The notes beneath the pieces were generated by a model. That model had not been told where the DNA came from, did not search any database, and was given only the letters and a program-made list of their open reading frames with translations. A program made the translations under genes and the position numbers. From DASTFY01 sp963769115 (GTDB taxonomy: Bacteria; Actinomycetota; Acidimicrobiia; Acidimicrobiales; Ilumatobacteraceae), in NCBI GenBank assembly GCA_963769115.1, contig CAVYKN010000016.1, forward strand, positions 80,443-144,442: 64,000 bases of DNA, in the 5' to 3' direction. This document shows positions 35,894 to 43,874 of this stretch, piece after piece. Each line of letters starts with the position of its first letter. Position 1 is the stretch's first letter.

Positions 35894-36469
35894 CTACGGC
35901 GAGAGCGGCTGGCCGGTGCCGATCATCGAGTCGCGGGTGACGAGCGCGGCGAGGTCCTCCTCGGAGAGTTCGTCGGTGCCCTCGGGCCGCATGGGGAGGA
36001 CCAGGTAGCGCTGCTCGGAGGTGGAGTCGACGACGCGCAGCTCGACGCCCTCGGGGACCTCCAGGCCGAACTCGGACAGCACGGCACACGGCTCGCGCAC
36101 GACCCGGCTCCTGTACTCGAAGGACTTGTACCAGTCGGGCGGGGGGCCGAGCACGCCGCTCGGGTAGCACGAGCAGAGCGTGCACACGACGACGTGGTGC
36201 AGCGTCGGGGTGTTCTCCAGCACCCCGATGGGGATCGTCTGCCTGGCCAGCTCGGAGATGGTGGTCGTGGCGTCGGCCAGGAGGCGGGCCTTGTACTCGG
36301 GGTCGGTCCACGCCCGGGCGATGATGCCGGCACCGAAGGCGGTGCTGGCGCCCTCGCCGCGCTCTGCCGCGGCGAGGGTCTCGTCGATCTCCTCCGGATG
36401 GATGTGGCCGTGCTCGTCGAGATGTCGCTCGAGCACCTCGGCCCGCTGCGCGGGGGTCAGCTCGGTCAT
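35894..36469 (-). CDS. nthA: Nitrile hydratase alpha subunit, cobalt type
   Basis: 191 residues. The metal site is VCTLCSC (Cys96, Cys99, Ser100, Cys101); Thr after the first Cys indicates the Co(III) form, as iron enzymes have Ser there. Two cysteines are normally oxidised after metal insertion. With the beta subunit it hydrates nitriles to amides in the cytoplasm. The upstream AAGGAGGC is a strong ribosome site. The order beta then alpha is usual for cobalt enzymes, but the small activator gene that normally follows is missing; acdS follows instead. Confidence 0.95.
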   Translation of the reverse strand: MTELTPAQRAEVLERHLDEHGHIHPEEIDETLAAAERGEGASTAFGAGIIARAWTDPEYKARLLADATTTISELARQTIPIGVLENTPTLHHVVVCTLCSCYPSGVLGPPPDWYKSFEYRSRVVREPCAVLSEFGLEVPEGVELRVVDSTSEQRYLVLPMRPEGTDELSEEDLAALVTRDSMIGTGQPLSP

Positions 36470-36513
36470 GTCGCCTCCTTCAGGCGGGACAGGGCATGGT
36501 CTTGATCACGAGC

Positions 36514-37095
36514 TCACGTCACCGGCTCGAGATCGCTCTCCCAGACGTCGACCACCACCCGGTGGTCGGCGCCGGGCCCGAAGAGCTCCTGGGCGTCGAA
36601 CTCGACGGCGTACACGTGCTCGGACGGCCCGTGACAGCCGGACTCGGCCGCCTCGGTGGGATGCGACCACGCGCATGACCGGGTGACGACCGTGCCCTCG
36701 TGGTTGCGCACGTACCGGGGCACCCGGGTGTGCATCGAGGTCACGGGGTTGCCCACCCGGACCCGCTGACCGTCGGCGAAGCGGCGGGGGTCGGCCGGCT
36801 CACCCCTGGGCCGGGGCTGTGGCTCGGGATGGCCGGACCCGTCGAGCAGGCCCTGCTCAGCGGCCATCCGCTCGATGGCCCACAGCCAGCGGCCGTAGTA
36901 ACGGGTGGCCAGGTACTCGTCCGGCGGCATCTGCTCGATGGTGTGGCGGAAGTGGTCGATGGTCGTGCCGGTCATGACCACCCGGGCCATGACCATCACC
37001 CGTCCCTCCCACTCGTCGTGCACGGGCTCCTGCCCGGGCCGGCAGGGCACCTCGCCGAACCCGTGCATGCCCCCCATGTCGTGGACGCCGTCCAT
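36514..37095 (-). CDS. nthB: Nitrile hydratase beta subunit
   Basis: 193 residues. The N-terminus MDGVHDMGGMHGFGEV is the family signature, with YYGRWLWAIERMAAEQGLL in the helical part and the C-terminal SH3-like barrel (GQRVRVGNPVTSMHTRVPRY, VVTRSCAW) that packs on the alpha metal site. It is the first gene of the group, 44 bp before alpha. The 37096-37154 spacer holds no recognisable element. Confidence 0.94.
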   Translation of the reverse strand: MDGVHDMGGMHGFGEVPCRPGQEPVHDEWEGRVMVMARVVMTGTTIDHFRHTIEQMPPDEYLATRYYGRWLWAIERMAAEQGLLDGSGHPEPQPRPRGEPADPRRFADGQRVRVGNPVTSMHTRVPRYVRNHEGTVVTRSCAWSHPTEAAESGCHGPSEHVYAVEFDAQELFGPGADHRVVVDVWESDLEPVT

Positions 37096-37154
37096 GGCCT
37101 CATCCTCCCACGGTCATGCCACCGTCCAGGCCCCCTCGAACGGCCCCACCGCCG

Positions 37155-38264
37155 TCACGTTGACCACACTCGCGCCGCGACGTCGACGACGTGAGCCAGC
37201 TTCGCCCACTGCTGGTCCTCCGTGAGGGCGTTGCCCTCCATCGTGCTGGCGAACCCGCACTGCGGACTCAGGCAGAGGCGATCGAGCGGGACGTGCGCCG
37301 ACGCCTCCTCGATGCGGGCGGCCAGCTCGTCGTACGGCTCCAGCTCCGGTCGCTTGCTCGTGACCAGCCCGAGCACGACCACCTTGTCGTCGGGCACGAA
37401 GCGAAGGGGAGCGAAGTCACCTGACCGCTCGTCGTCGAACTCCAGGAAGTAGGCGTCGACGTCCAGGTCGTTGAACAGCACCTCGGCCACGGGCTCGTAG
37501 CCACCGGAGGCGAACCAGGTGCTGCGGTAGTTGCCCCGGCAGAGGTGGATGGCGACGGTCAGATCGGCGGGTCGCGACGCGAGGGCCTGGTTGATCAGCT
37601 CGGCGTACGCGCGGGGCAGCTCGTCGGGGTCGTCGCCCCGCTCGACCGCGCCAGCCCGCATCGCCGGATCGCACAGGTAGGCCAGGTTCGTGTCGTCGAG
37701 CTGGAGGTACCGGCAGCCGGCGCCGTACAGCGCGTCGATCTCGTCCCGGTAGCAGGCGGCGAGGTCGTCGAAGAACTGGTCGAGGTCGGGGTACGCCTGC
37801 AGGTCGATGGCCGCGCGCCCGCCGCGGAAGTGGACCATCGTCGGTGACGGGATCGACACCTTCGGTGTCTGCGTCGTGACGGACGCGAGGTAGCGGAAGT
37901 CGTCCACCTGGATGTCCCGCACGTGGCGGAGCGGCCCGACCACCGACAGCTTGGGCGGTGTCATGTGCACGGTGGCCGCCGAGTCCGAGCTCGACGCGAT
38001 GCTGCCGGTGACCGCCACGCCCTCCAGCTGCTGGAGGAAGTCGAGGTGGAACCAGGCCCGCCGCTGCTCGCCGTCGGTGATGCTGCGCATGCCGATGCTC
38101 TCGAGCGCGGCGACGTTCCTGGCGATGGCGGCGTCCTCGACGGCCCGGAGCTCGTCCGCCGTGATCGCGCCCGCGGCGGCCTTCGTGCGGGCGTCGAGCA
38201 CGTCGGGCGAGCGCAACAGGCTGCCGACGTGATCGGCACGGAACGGAGGATCGACTCGGGCCAC
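37155..38264 (-). CDS. MetE C-terminal-like methyltransferase (YxjG type)
   Basis: 369 residues, a stand-alone version of the catalytic barrel of cobalamin-independent methionine synthase. Zinc ligands are visible in VAIHLCRGNYRS (His, Cys), YFLEFDDER (Glu) and LSPQCGFAS (Cys). The N-terminus RADHVGSLLRSPDVL is typical. It would methylate a thiol such as homocysteine from an unidentified donor. Not obviously linked to the nitrile hydratase group 59 bp away. Confidence 0.88.
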   Translation of the reverse strand: MARVDPPFRADHVGSLLRSPDVLDARTKAAAGAITADELRAVEDAAIARNVAALESIGMRSITDGEQRRAWFHLDFLQQLEGVAVTGSIASSSDSAATVHMTPPKLSVVGPLRHVRDIQVDDFRYLASVTTQTPKVSIPSPTMVHFRGGRAAIDLQAYPDLDQFFDDLAACYRDEIDALYGAGCRYLQLDDTNLAYLCDPAMRAGAVERGDDPDELPRAYAELINQALASRPADLTVAIHLCRGNYRSTWFASGGYEPVAEVLFNDLDVDAYFLEFDDERSGDFAPLRFVPDDKVVVLGLVTSKRPELEPYDELAARIEEASAHVPLDRLCLSPQCGFASTMEGNALTEDQQWAKLAHVVDVAARVWST

Positions 38265-38334
38265 GCTGCCTCCTTGGCGGACGGAGACGATGATGGCACG
38301 CCCGCGGCGACGAGCGGCCCGTGCCGCGTGACGC

Positions 38335-39648
38335 TCAGGAGGCCAGGGCCACGCCGGTCGTCAGCCCGAGCATGTCGACGAGCTCGTCGCGCGTCGGGCC
38401 CTCTGAGAAGGAGGGTCGCCACCCCGTCTCGTAGACGGCGCGGGCCAGGCGTTCGGCCGGGGACAGGGTCGCCGGCAGGGCGGTCATGGCCAGGTAGCCG
38501 CCGGCGTGCTCGAGGATCCGCGGGTCGGCGGCCGAGGCGTCGAGGATGGACCGGGACGTCAGCGGGCGGGCCAGGTCGAGCTCGGCGCCGAGCCAACGCT
38601 GGCCGCGCTCGGTGTCGGTCGCCATGTGATCCTCCACCCACGGGAGGATCTCGGCGTCGCAACGCGCACCGAACGGTGCACCCACGTCGACCAGGTCCAC
38701 TCCCCCATCGATCAGCCCGAGCAGCAGCCCGATCTGCATGCTGGCCATGGCGACGCCCCGTCCGGCCGTCGGCGTGGTGGTGGCGACGGCGTCACCCACC
38801 GACACCACCCCGCGCAGCGGACGCTGCCACCGGTAGACGTTGCGCAGCCGGCCACCGGGCAGCACGTCGCCGCAGGGCACCGAGCGGTCAGGGTCGGTCC
38901 ACTCGTCGAGCCCGGGAACGGCGCGGCAGGCGGACTCGAAGAGCTCCCGATGACGGAGCTGCTTGAGCGCATGGTCGGACGTCGGCCGCACGATGACGAC
39001 GGAGAAGTGCCCCCGCTCGTGGGGGAAGACCATGGCGTCGAACCCGTCGAAGCTGCCGCCCCACACGTACGGTTGGGTCAATGGGCCGGGCTCGGCCCCC
39101 TGGCGCAGGCGGTAGCGGCGATCGACGTAGGCCAGCCCGCACTCGCCGCCGATCTCCTCGACGACCGGACCACCGAGCCTCGGCGCCCGGCCGGACGCGT
39201 CGACGACGAGGTCCGCGGGCACGGCCCGGCCGTCGACCACGACACCGACGACACGGCCCCGCTCCTGGAGGAGGCGCTCGACGCGCCCCGTGCGCAGCGA
39301 GAACCCCCGAACGCGGGCCGCCGCGCCCCGCAGGGCCCGCTCATACGTGCGGCGGCGGGAGCGCATGACCACGACAGGCGGGGAGCCGGGGATCTCGACG
39401 GTGAGCTCCTCGCCCCCGAGGCCGATCCACTCGTCGTAGGCCTCGGGCCACTCGGCCAGGAGCAGCTCGCGCACCTGGGGCCGGAAGCCGTGGGCGTGCT
39501 CGAACTGCATCACACCGCGGCGGCGCCACGTGCCGTCGGGCTCCGGCCCGGGGTCAGGGTCGACGGCGACGACGCCATGGCCTCGGCGGGCCAACGCCGC
39601 GCCCAGAGTGAGGCCGGTGGGCCCGGCCCCGATGATGACGATCTTCAT
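38335..39648 (-). CDS. FAD-dependent oxidoreductase, tryptophan-halogenase/geranylgeranyl-reductase-like
   Basis: 437 residues. The N-terminal Rossmann motif is VIIGAGPTGLTLGAAL, and the FAD-ribityl motif VVSVGDAVATTTPTAGRGVA lies near residue 300. RYRLRQGAEPG and DAMVFPHERGHFSVVIV belong to the substrate domain. No halogenase WxWxIP motif is present, so hydroxylase/monooxygenase or reductase is more likely. It is divergent from a TetR gene and shares an operator-like inverted repeat with it. Confidence 0.82.
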   Translation of the reverse strand: MKIVIIGAGPTGLTLGAALARRGHGVVAVDPDPGPEPDGTWRRRGVMQFEHAHGFRPQVRELLLAEWPEAYDEWIGLGGEELTVEIPGSPPVVVMRSRRRTYERALRGAAARVRGFSLRTGRVERLLQERGRVVGVVVDGRAVPADLVVDASGRAPRLGGPVVEEIGGECGLAYVDRRYRLRQGAEPGPLTQPYVWGGSFDGFDAMVFPHERGHFSVVIVRPTSDHALKQLRHRELFESACRAVPGLDEWTDPDRSVPCGDVLPGGRLRNVYRWQRPLRGVVSVGDAVATTTPTAGRGVAMASMQIGLLLGLIDGGVDLVDVGAPFGARCDAEILPWVEDHMATDTERGQRWLGAELDLARPLTSRSILDASAADPRILEHAGGYLAMTALPATLSPAERLARAVYETGWRPSFSEGPTRDELVDMLGLTTGVALAS

Positions 39649-39681
39649 TGGGGTTACCTCTACTACACTGGTGATGACTTC

Positions 39682-39698
39682 GTTACACTGAGAGTAAC
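39682..39698. promoter_or_regulatory. Inverted-repeat TetR operator candidate
   Basis: GTTACACTGAGAGTAAC is a 17-bp inverted repeat (GTTAC/GTAAC arms with inner CT-n-AG symmetry), 21 bp before the TetR ATG and 34 bp from the divergent FAD-oxidoreductase start. A partial second copy of the arm (GGTTACCTC) lies at 39652-39660. Confidence 0.7.
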
Positions 39699-39718
39699 TT
39701 CAACACGGAGCGTTGTCA

Positions 39719-40363
39719 ATGCCGCCTTCGACGTCGCCGCGCCCCTACCGCTCGACGCTGCGCGATGAGCAGGCCCGAGCGACCCAGCGCCGGATCGTGG
39801 CGGCCGGGCACGACCTCTTCGTCGAGCAGGGCTACGCGCCGACGACGATCGACGCCATCGCCGCCCGCGCCGGCGTCAGCCGCAAGACCGTGTTCACCTC
39901 GGTCGGCGGCAAGGCGGCCGTGCTCAAGCTGGCCTGGGACTGGGCCCTGGCCGGGGACGACGAGCCGGTCCCGATGGCGGACCGCCCGGACGTCAAGCGC
40001 ATGCTCGAGGAGCCGGATCCCCTCCGGTTGATCGAACAGTGGACGCGCCAGAACGGGACCATCGCGTGCCGCCTGGCGCCGCTGTTCGACGTGCTCACCG
40101 TGGCCGCCGATGGCGATCCGGAGGCCGCGGCGCTTCAGGCGAACGCCGAGGCGAACCGCTCGGAGGCCGCCCGCTGGTTCGTCACCCGTCTCGCCGAGCT
40201 CGGTGCGCTCCGCAAGGACCTGCCCGTCGACCGGGCGGCGGCGATCGCCGAGCTGCTCATGGATCCCATCCCCAGCCGGCGGCTGGTCCTCGAGCGCGGA
40301 TGGACGGTCGACGAGTACGTGAGCTACGTGGAGCGGATGGCTAGAGCAGCGTTCCTGCCGTGA
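39719..40363 (+). CDS. TetR family regulator
   Basis: 214 residues. The helix-turn-helix TTIDAIAARAGVSRKTVFTS is followed by VGGKAAVLKLAWD. ATG at 39719 is preferred over a TTG 6 bp upstream. It probably represses the divergent FAD oxidoreductase, its own gene and the transporter remnant that follows, whose GTG overlaps its stop (GTGA). Confidence 0.9.
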   Translation: MPPSTSPRPYRSTLRDEQARATQRRIVAAGHDLFVEQGYAPTTIDAIAARAGVSRKTVFTSVGGKAAVLKLAWDWALAGDDEPVPMADRPDVKRMLEEPDPLRLIEQWTRQNGTIACRLAPLFDVLTVAADGDPEAAALQANAEANRSEAARWFVTRLAELGALRKDLPVDRAAAIAELLMDPIPSRRLVLERGWTVDEYVSYVERMARAAFLP

Positions 40364-40726
40364 GCTCCCCCGGCTCCGCGCCGCCGCGGCCATCGGTGCG
40401 GTGTTCTTCGTCAACGGGGCATCGCTGTCATCGTGGACGCCCCGGCTCCCGGAGCTGCAGGCGGAGCTCGGCATCTCGGACGCCGCCTTGGGCCTCACGC
40501 TGCTCGGCGGCGGGATCGGAGGGCTGCTGGCCAGCCTGATCAGCGGCTGGTGCGTCGATCGTCGGGGGAGCCGGACGATGACGGTGACGACCTCGGCCGT
40601 CATGTCGATCTGCCTCCCGCTGCTCGGGACCGTGCCGACGGCGGCGCCGGTACCGCCGCGGTCGCCGTCGCCGTGTCCCGACTCCCCCGCACCGCCGAGG
40701 CCGAGCTGGCGGCGATGACGACCTGA
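40360..40726 (+). pseudogene. Truncated MFS transporter remnant
   Basis: GTG at 40360 overlaps the TetR stop. With one base supplied in the C run near 40369, the reading is RLRAAAAIGAVFFVNGASLS then SWTPRLPELQAELGISDAAL and LLASLISGWCVDRRGSRTM: the first two or three helices and the A-motif loop of an MFS transporter. After about residue 90 homology stops, and only a short tail (RLPRTAEAELAAM) remains before the TGA at 40726. A normal member has about 400 residues, so most of the gene is deleted. 40727-40784 is the leader of the next gene. Confidence 0.7.
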
Positions 40727-40784
40727 CCCGTGGGGGTCTGGCGCGACTGCCGGGGCAGTAAGGCACTGCTCCTACGATGGCGCC

Positions 40785-41396
40785 GTGGCCAAGGTGACAC
40801 GGGGTTTCTTCGGCCGGTCCCGGACGGCCCGGGATCCCCGCCTGCCCCCGGGGCAATATGACGCCGGCACCGACTGGCCGGTGCTGAACGCCGAGGTGAC
40901 GCCCCGATTGGCGACCGAGACGTGGACGTTCCGGGTCGAGGGGCTGGTCGAGCAACCGACCACCTGGACCTGGGACGAGATCCGCGCTCTGCCCGGGGAC
41001 AGCTACGAGGGCCCGATCCACTGCGTGACCACATGGTCGAAGTTCGATCTCGACTTCGACGGCGTCTCGGTCGACACGCTCCTCGCGATGGCCCGACCCA
41101 TGGCGTCAGCCAGTCACGTGACGGCGTTCAGCCACACCGGCTACACCACGAACCTGCCGCTGGCCGACCTCACCGGCGGACTGGCATGGGTGGTGTGGAA
41201 CGTCGGTGGGCAGCCGCTACCCGTGGACCACGGCGGGCCTGCGCGCCTCCTCGTCCCGCACCTCTACTTCTGGAAGAGCGCGAAGTGGGTCGCGGGGCTG
41301 CAGCTCATGGATCACGACGAACCCGGGTTCTGGGAGCGCAACGGCTACCACGACCGCGGTGACCCATGGCTCGAGCAGCGCTACCAGGGCGATTGA
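40785..41396 (+). CDS. Sulfite-oxidase-like molybdopterin oxidoreductase
   Basis: 203 residues, the single-domain SUOX-fold type. The molybdenum-ligating Cys is in PIHCVTTWSKFD, and WTWDEIRALPGDSY and LLVPHLYFWKSAKWVAGLQL are family patterns. There is no Tat signal, so it is probably cytoplasmic. It is followed by a ferredoxin-reductase-like gene 7 bp after the stop, its likely electron partner. Confidence 0.9.
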   Translation: MAKVTRGFFGRSRTARDPRLPPGQYDAGTDWPVLNAEVTPRLATETWTFRVEGLVEQPTTWTWDEIRALPGDSYEGPIHCVTTWSKFDLDFDGVSVDTLLAMARPMASASHVTAFSHTGYTTNLPLADLTGGLAWVVWNVGGQPLPVDHGGPARLLVPHLYFWKSAKWVAGLQLMDHDEPGFWERNGYHDRGDPWLEQRYQGD

Positions 41397-41403
41397 GCGA
41401 CCG

Positions 41404-42104
41404 GTGACACCGCTGGCGGCGTGGCGCACGGCAGCGGTCCTCGACGTACGGCCCGAGACGCCCACCGCCGTCACCTTGCGTCTCGACGTCGACGAACCCC
41501 TCCGGCATCGGCGCCGGACAGCACGTCGTCGTCCGCCTGACCGCACCGGACGGGTACACGGCCCAACGCTCCTACTCCATCGCATCGCCGCCCGATGACG
41601 GGACGGTGTTCGAGCTCACGGTCGAGCGGCTGGCCACCGGTGAGGTCTCACCCTTCCTCCACGACGTCGTCGAGCCAGGCGACGAGCTCGAGGTGCGTGG
41701 GCCGATCGGCGGATGGTTCGTCTGGGACGGCGACTCCCCTGCCCTGCTCGTCGGCGGTGGATCCGGCGTCGTGCCGCTGATGGCGATGCTGCGCCATGCC
41801 CGCCGCACCGGAGCGGAGCGGCTCGTCAGGTTGGTCGTGTCCGTCCGCACCCCGGACGACCTGTACTACGCGGGACGAGCTGCCCGGTCCCGCGACGACG
41901 ATCGTCTACACGAGGATCGCGCCTGCGGGCGCAACTCGGACGGTCGGCCGGCTCACCGTCGACGACCTCGGGACGATCGACGAGCACTCCACCGTGTACG
42001 TCTGTGGCTCGGCGCGCTTCGCCGACGGGGCCAGCACCGTCCTGCTCGATGCCGGTGTACCCGCGGAACGGATCCGGATCGAACGCTTCGGGCCGACCGG
42101 TTGA
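41404..42104 (+). CDS. Ferredoxin/NAD(P)H reductase-like FAD protein (two frameshifts)
   Basis: About 233 residues. The FAD-binding barrel has GQHVVVRLTAPDG and RSYSIASPP; the NAD(P) domain has LLVGGGSGVVPLMAMLR and ends STVYVCGSARFADGAS with the usual C-terminus. One extra C in the run at 41497-41500 and one extra G at 41872-41874 split it; removing them gives a continuous protein. There is no 2Fe-2S domain. The position right after the molybdenum enzyme suggests it supplies or takes electrons there. Confidence 0.82.
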
Positions 42105-42123
42105 CCCGCCCAGGACTTGGAGG

Positions 42124-42579
42124 ATGACTGTGAGCTCTGAGGTTCGGCTGGTCACGACGACCGCGCGTCCGACGGCGGTGGTGGCCGCGACGACGACGTG
42201 GCAGGAGTTCCCGTCGTTGTGGGGAAGACTTCTGGATCAGGTGTACGAATGCCTGGCGACGATCGATCCCGCGACCGGCTGCACAACGTCATGCTCTACA
42301 AGGACGACCTCCCCACGGTCGAGGTCGGCGTCGAGGTGCACGTGCCGTTCACTCCCACGGGCGATGTCGTCGCGTCAACGCTGCCCGCGGGCCCTGCCGC
42401 GATGGCGGTCCACCGCGGCCCGTACGACCGGCTCGGGGAGACCCACGACGCCGATCTGGGAATGGTGCAAGAAGAACCAACGTCGGCCGGCCGGTCCGCG
42501 GTGGGAGATCTACGGGGACTGGCACGAGGACCCCTCGCAGCTGGTGACGGAGGTGTACTACCTGCTCTCGCCGGGCTGA
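42124..42579 (+). CDS. GyrI-like/AraC effector-binding domain protein (two frameshifts)
   Basis: About 151 residues, a stand-alone small-molecule-binding domain. The reading starts MTVSSEVRLVTTTARPTAVV, continues in a second frame as HNVMLYKDDLPTVEVGVEVH and GPAAMAVHRGPYDRLGETHD, and ends in the first frame as PRWEIYGDWHEDPSQLVTEV. These are the usual conserved blocks. Shifts lie near 42275 (one base missing) and 42452 (one extra). Overlaps the convergent YjbR-like gene by 22 bp. Confidence 0.75.
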   Translation: MTVSSEVRLVTTTARPTAVVAATTTWQEFPSLWGRLLDQVYECLATIDPATGCTTSCSTRTTSPRSRSASRCTCRSLPRAMSSRQRCPRALPRWRSTAARTTGSGRPTTPIWEWCKKNQRRPAGPRWEIYGDWHEDPSQLVTEVYYLLSPG

Positions 42580-42989
42580 TCGGCGAGCCAGGCCTGCGCC
42601 CGGCGCTTGGAGGCCCGGGACAGCCAGGCGTCCTGGATCAGCTCCGCCAGCTCCTGCCTCGTGATCTCACCGAGCCGGCTCGCCCGGACGAGCACGGACC
42701 GGTGGCCGTTGAAGTGGTCCGTCGTGAAGAAAGGCGAGGCCGGATCCTGGACCAATGCGGCCTTGTCGTCCTCGGACTCGACCCAGATCACGATGACGTC
42801 GTCGTACCGCTCGCCCGTCTCGGGGTCGAACGCGTCCGGACGCCGGTTGCGGAAGAACACGAACGAGTTGCCGCCGACTTGGTACACGGGATTCTCCTGC
42901 GAGCCACCGACGACGGTCACGTGCGGCAGCCCGGCGGCGATCTCGTGCACGTCCTTCACGCGTGCCGGCCGCTGATCGTTCTTGCTCAT
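42558..42989 (-). CDS. MmcQ/YjbR family DNA-binding-fold protein
   Basis: 143 residues. HEIAAGLPHVTVVGG, SFVFFRNRRPDAFDPETGER and HFNGHRSVLVRASRLGEITR match the YjbR/MmcQ (CyaY-like) fold. Function is unknown. It lies in a minus-strand run with the DUF1801 protein (19 bp gap) and a small membrane protein. Confidence 0.82.
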   Translation of the reverse strand: MSKNDQRPARVKDVHEIAAGLPHVTVVGGSQENPVYQVGGNSFVFFRNRRPDAFDPETGERYDDVIVIWVESEDDKAALVQDPASPFFTTDHFNGHRSVLVRASRLGEITRQELAELIQDAWLSRASKRRAQAWLADQPGESR

Positions 42990-43008
42990 CGGCACGCGGG
43001 CCTCGGGC

Positions 43009-43392
43009 TCAGGTCCCTGCCTCGGCCCGGCGCGCTGCCAGCGCCCGACCGAGGAGATCGTCGAGGGCCGCGTCGTCGAGCTGAGCGGTGCTGCGGATCT
43101 TGAGGTGGCGGTGGACCCGGCCGCGCCCCTCCATGAGCCGGGCCGGATCGTCGAGCGAGGCCCCTCGGGCCACACCGAGGTTGACGTGCCCGCGCTGCGG
43201 CGAGACCGTGAACACGAGTCCCGCGTAGCCACGGTCGAAGCCGAGGCCGAGCTCGCCTCCTTCGGCGGTCTCGATCGCGTCCGGGAACACCTCGAGCAGC
43301 TTCGCCCGTACGGCGCGCGCGATCGCAGCGACGTCGGGATCCGCCGCACGCAGGAACTCGTCCACCTGCTCGTCGGTCAACCGGTCAGCCAT
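43009..43392 (-). CDS. DUF1801 domain protein
   Basis: 127 residues. LTDEQVDEFLRAADPDVAAI, GGELGLGFDRGYAGLVFTVS and HVNLGVARGASLDDPARLME are the conserved parts of this small alpha-beta family of unknown function. ATG at 43392 overlaps the stop of the small membrane protein by 8 bp, so the three minus-strand genes form an operon. Confidence 0.82.
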   Translation of the reverse strand: MADRLTDEQVDEFLRAADPDVAAIARAVRAKLLEVFPDAIETAEGGELGLGFDRGYAGLVFTVSPQRGHVNLGVARGASLDDPARLMEGRGRVHRHLKIRSTAQLDDAALDDLLGRALAARRAEAGT

Positions 43393-43739
43393 GCCGAGGC
43401 GGGCCTGCTCCGGGCACGTACTCCGGCTCGGGGACCGGGGGCGGCGGGGGTGGCCAACCCTGGCCGTCCGGGGTCGTCGCCGGATGCTCGAGCGGCACGT
43501 CCAGGCCCGCGACGGAGCAGCACCGCGCACGTCCCCACCACCGTCGCGAACGTGAGGCCGATGAGCAGGGTGACGAGCGCGACCCAGAACTTGACCTCGG
43601 TCTCGCCGTTGCTCGAGACCGCGAGGATGCGAACAACTCCGACGACGGTCACGATCACGATGGCGGCCGCAACACAGGTCACCGCGGTCGGCCACGGGGC
43701 GGCGGCCGATCGCGCGTCCGGATCACGGGTCTGGGACAT
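43385..43739 (-). CDS. Small two-helix membrane protein (frameshifted)
   Basis: About 117 residues with two membrane segments (TAVTCVAAAIVIVTVVGVVR and WVALVTLLIGLTFATVVGTC) and a Pro-rich cytoplasmic tail. One extra base in the CCC at 43506-43508 splits it; removal gives LLRRGLDVPLEHPATT and a Pro-rich end. No family recognised. Confidence 0.7.
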
Positions 43740-43874
43740 CGTCACCTTCTGAGCGGACGGGGCCATGCGCCCCTGCGAATCTACTGTGCCCGGAGTCGCG
43801 GGCCGGATGTCTCCTTGGTGGTTGCCGGCGGTCCGCGACACTGGTGCCTCGTCGAGAACTGATGGAGCTGCGCG

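Noticed and set aside
38335..39648. Flavin-dependent tryptophan halogenase
   Set aside because: The halogenase WxWxIP motif and the catalytic Lys context are not visible; only the general FAD fold is supported.
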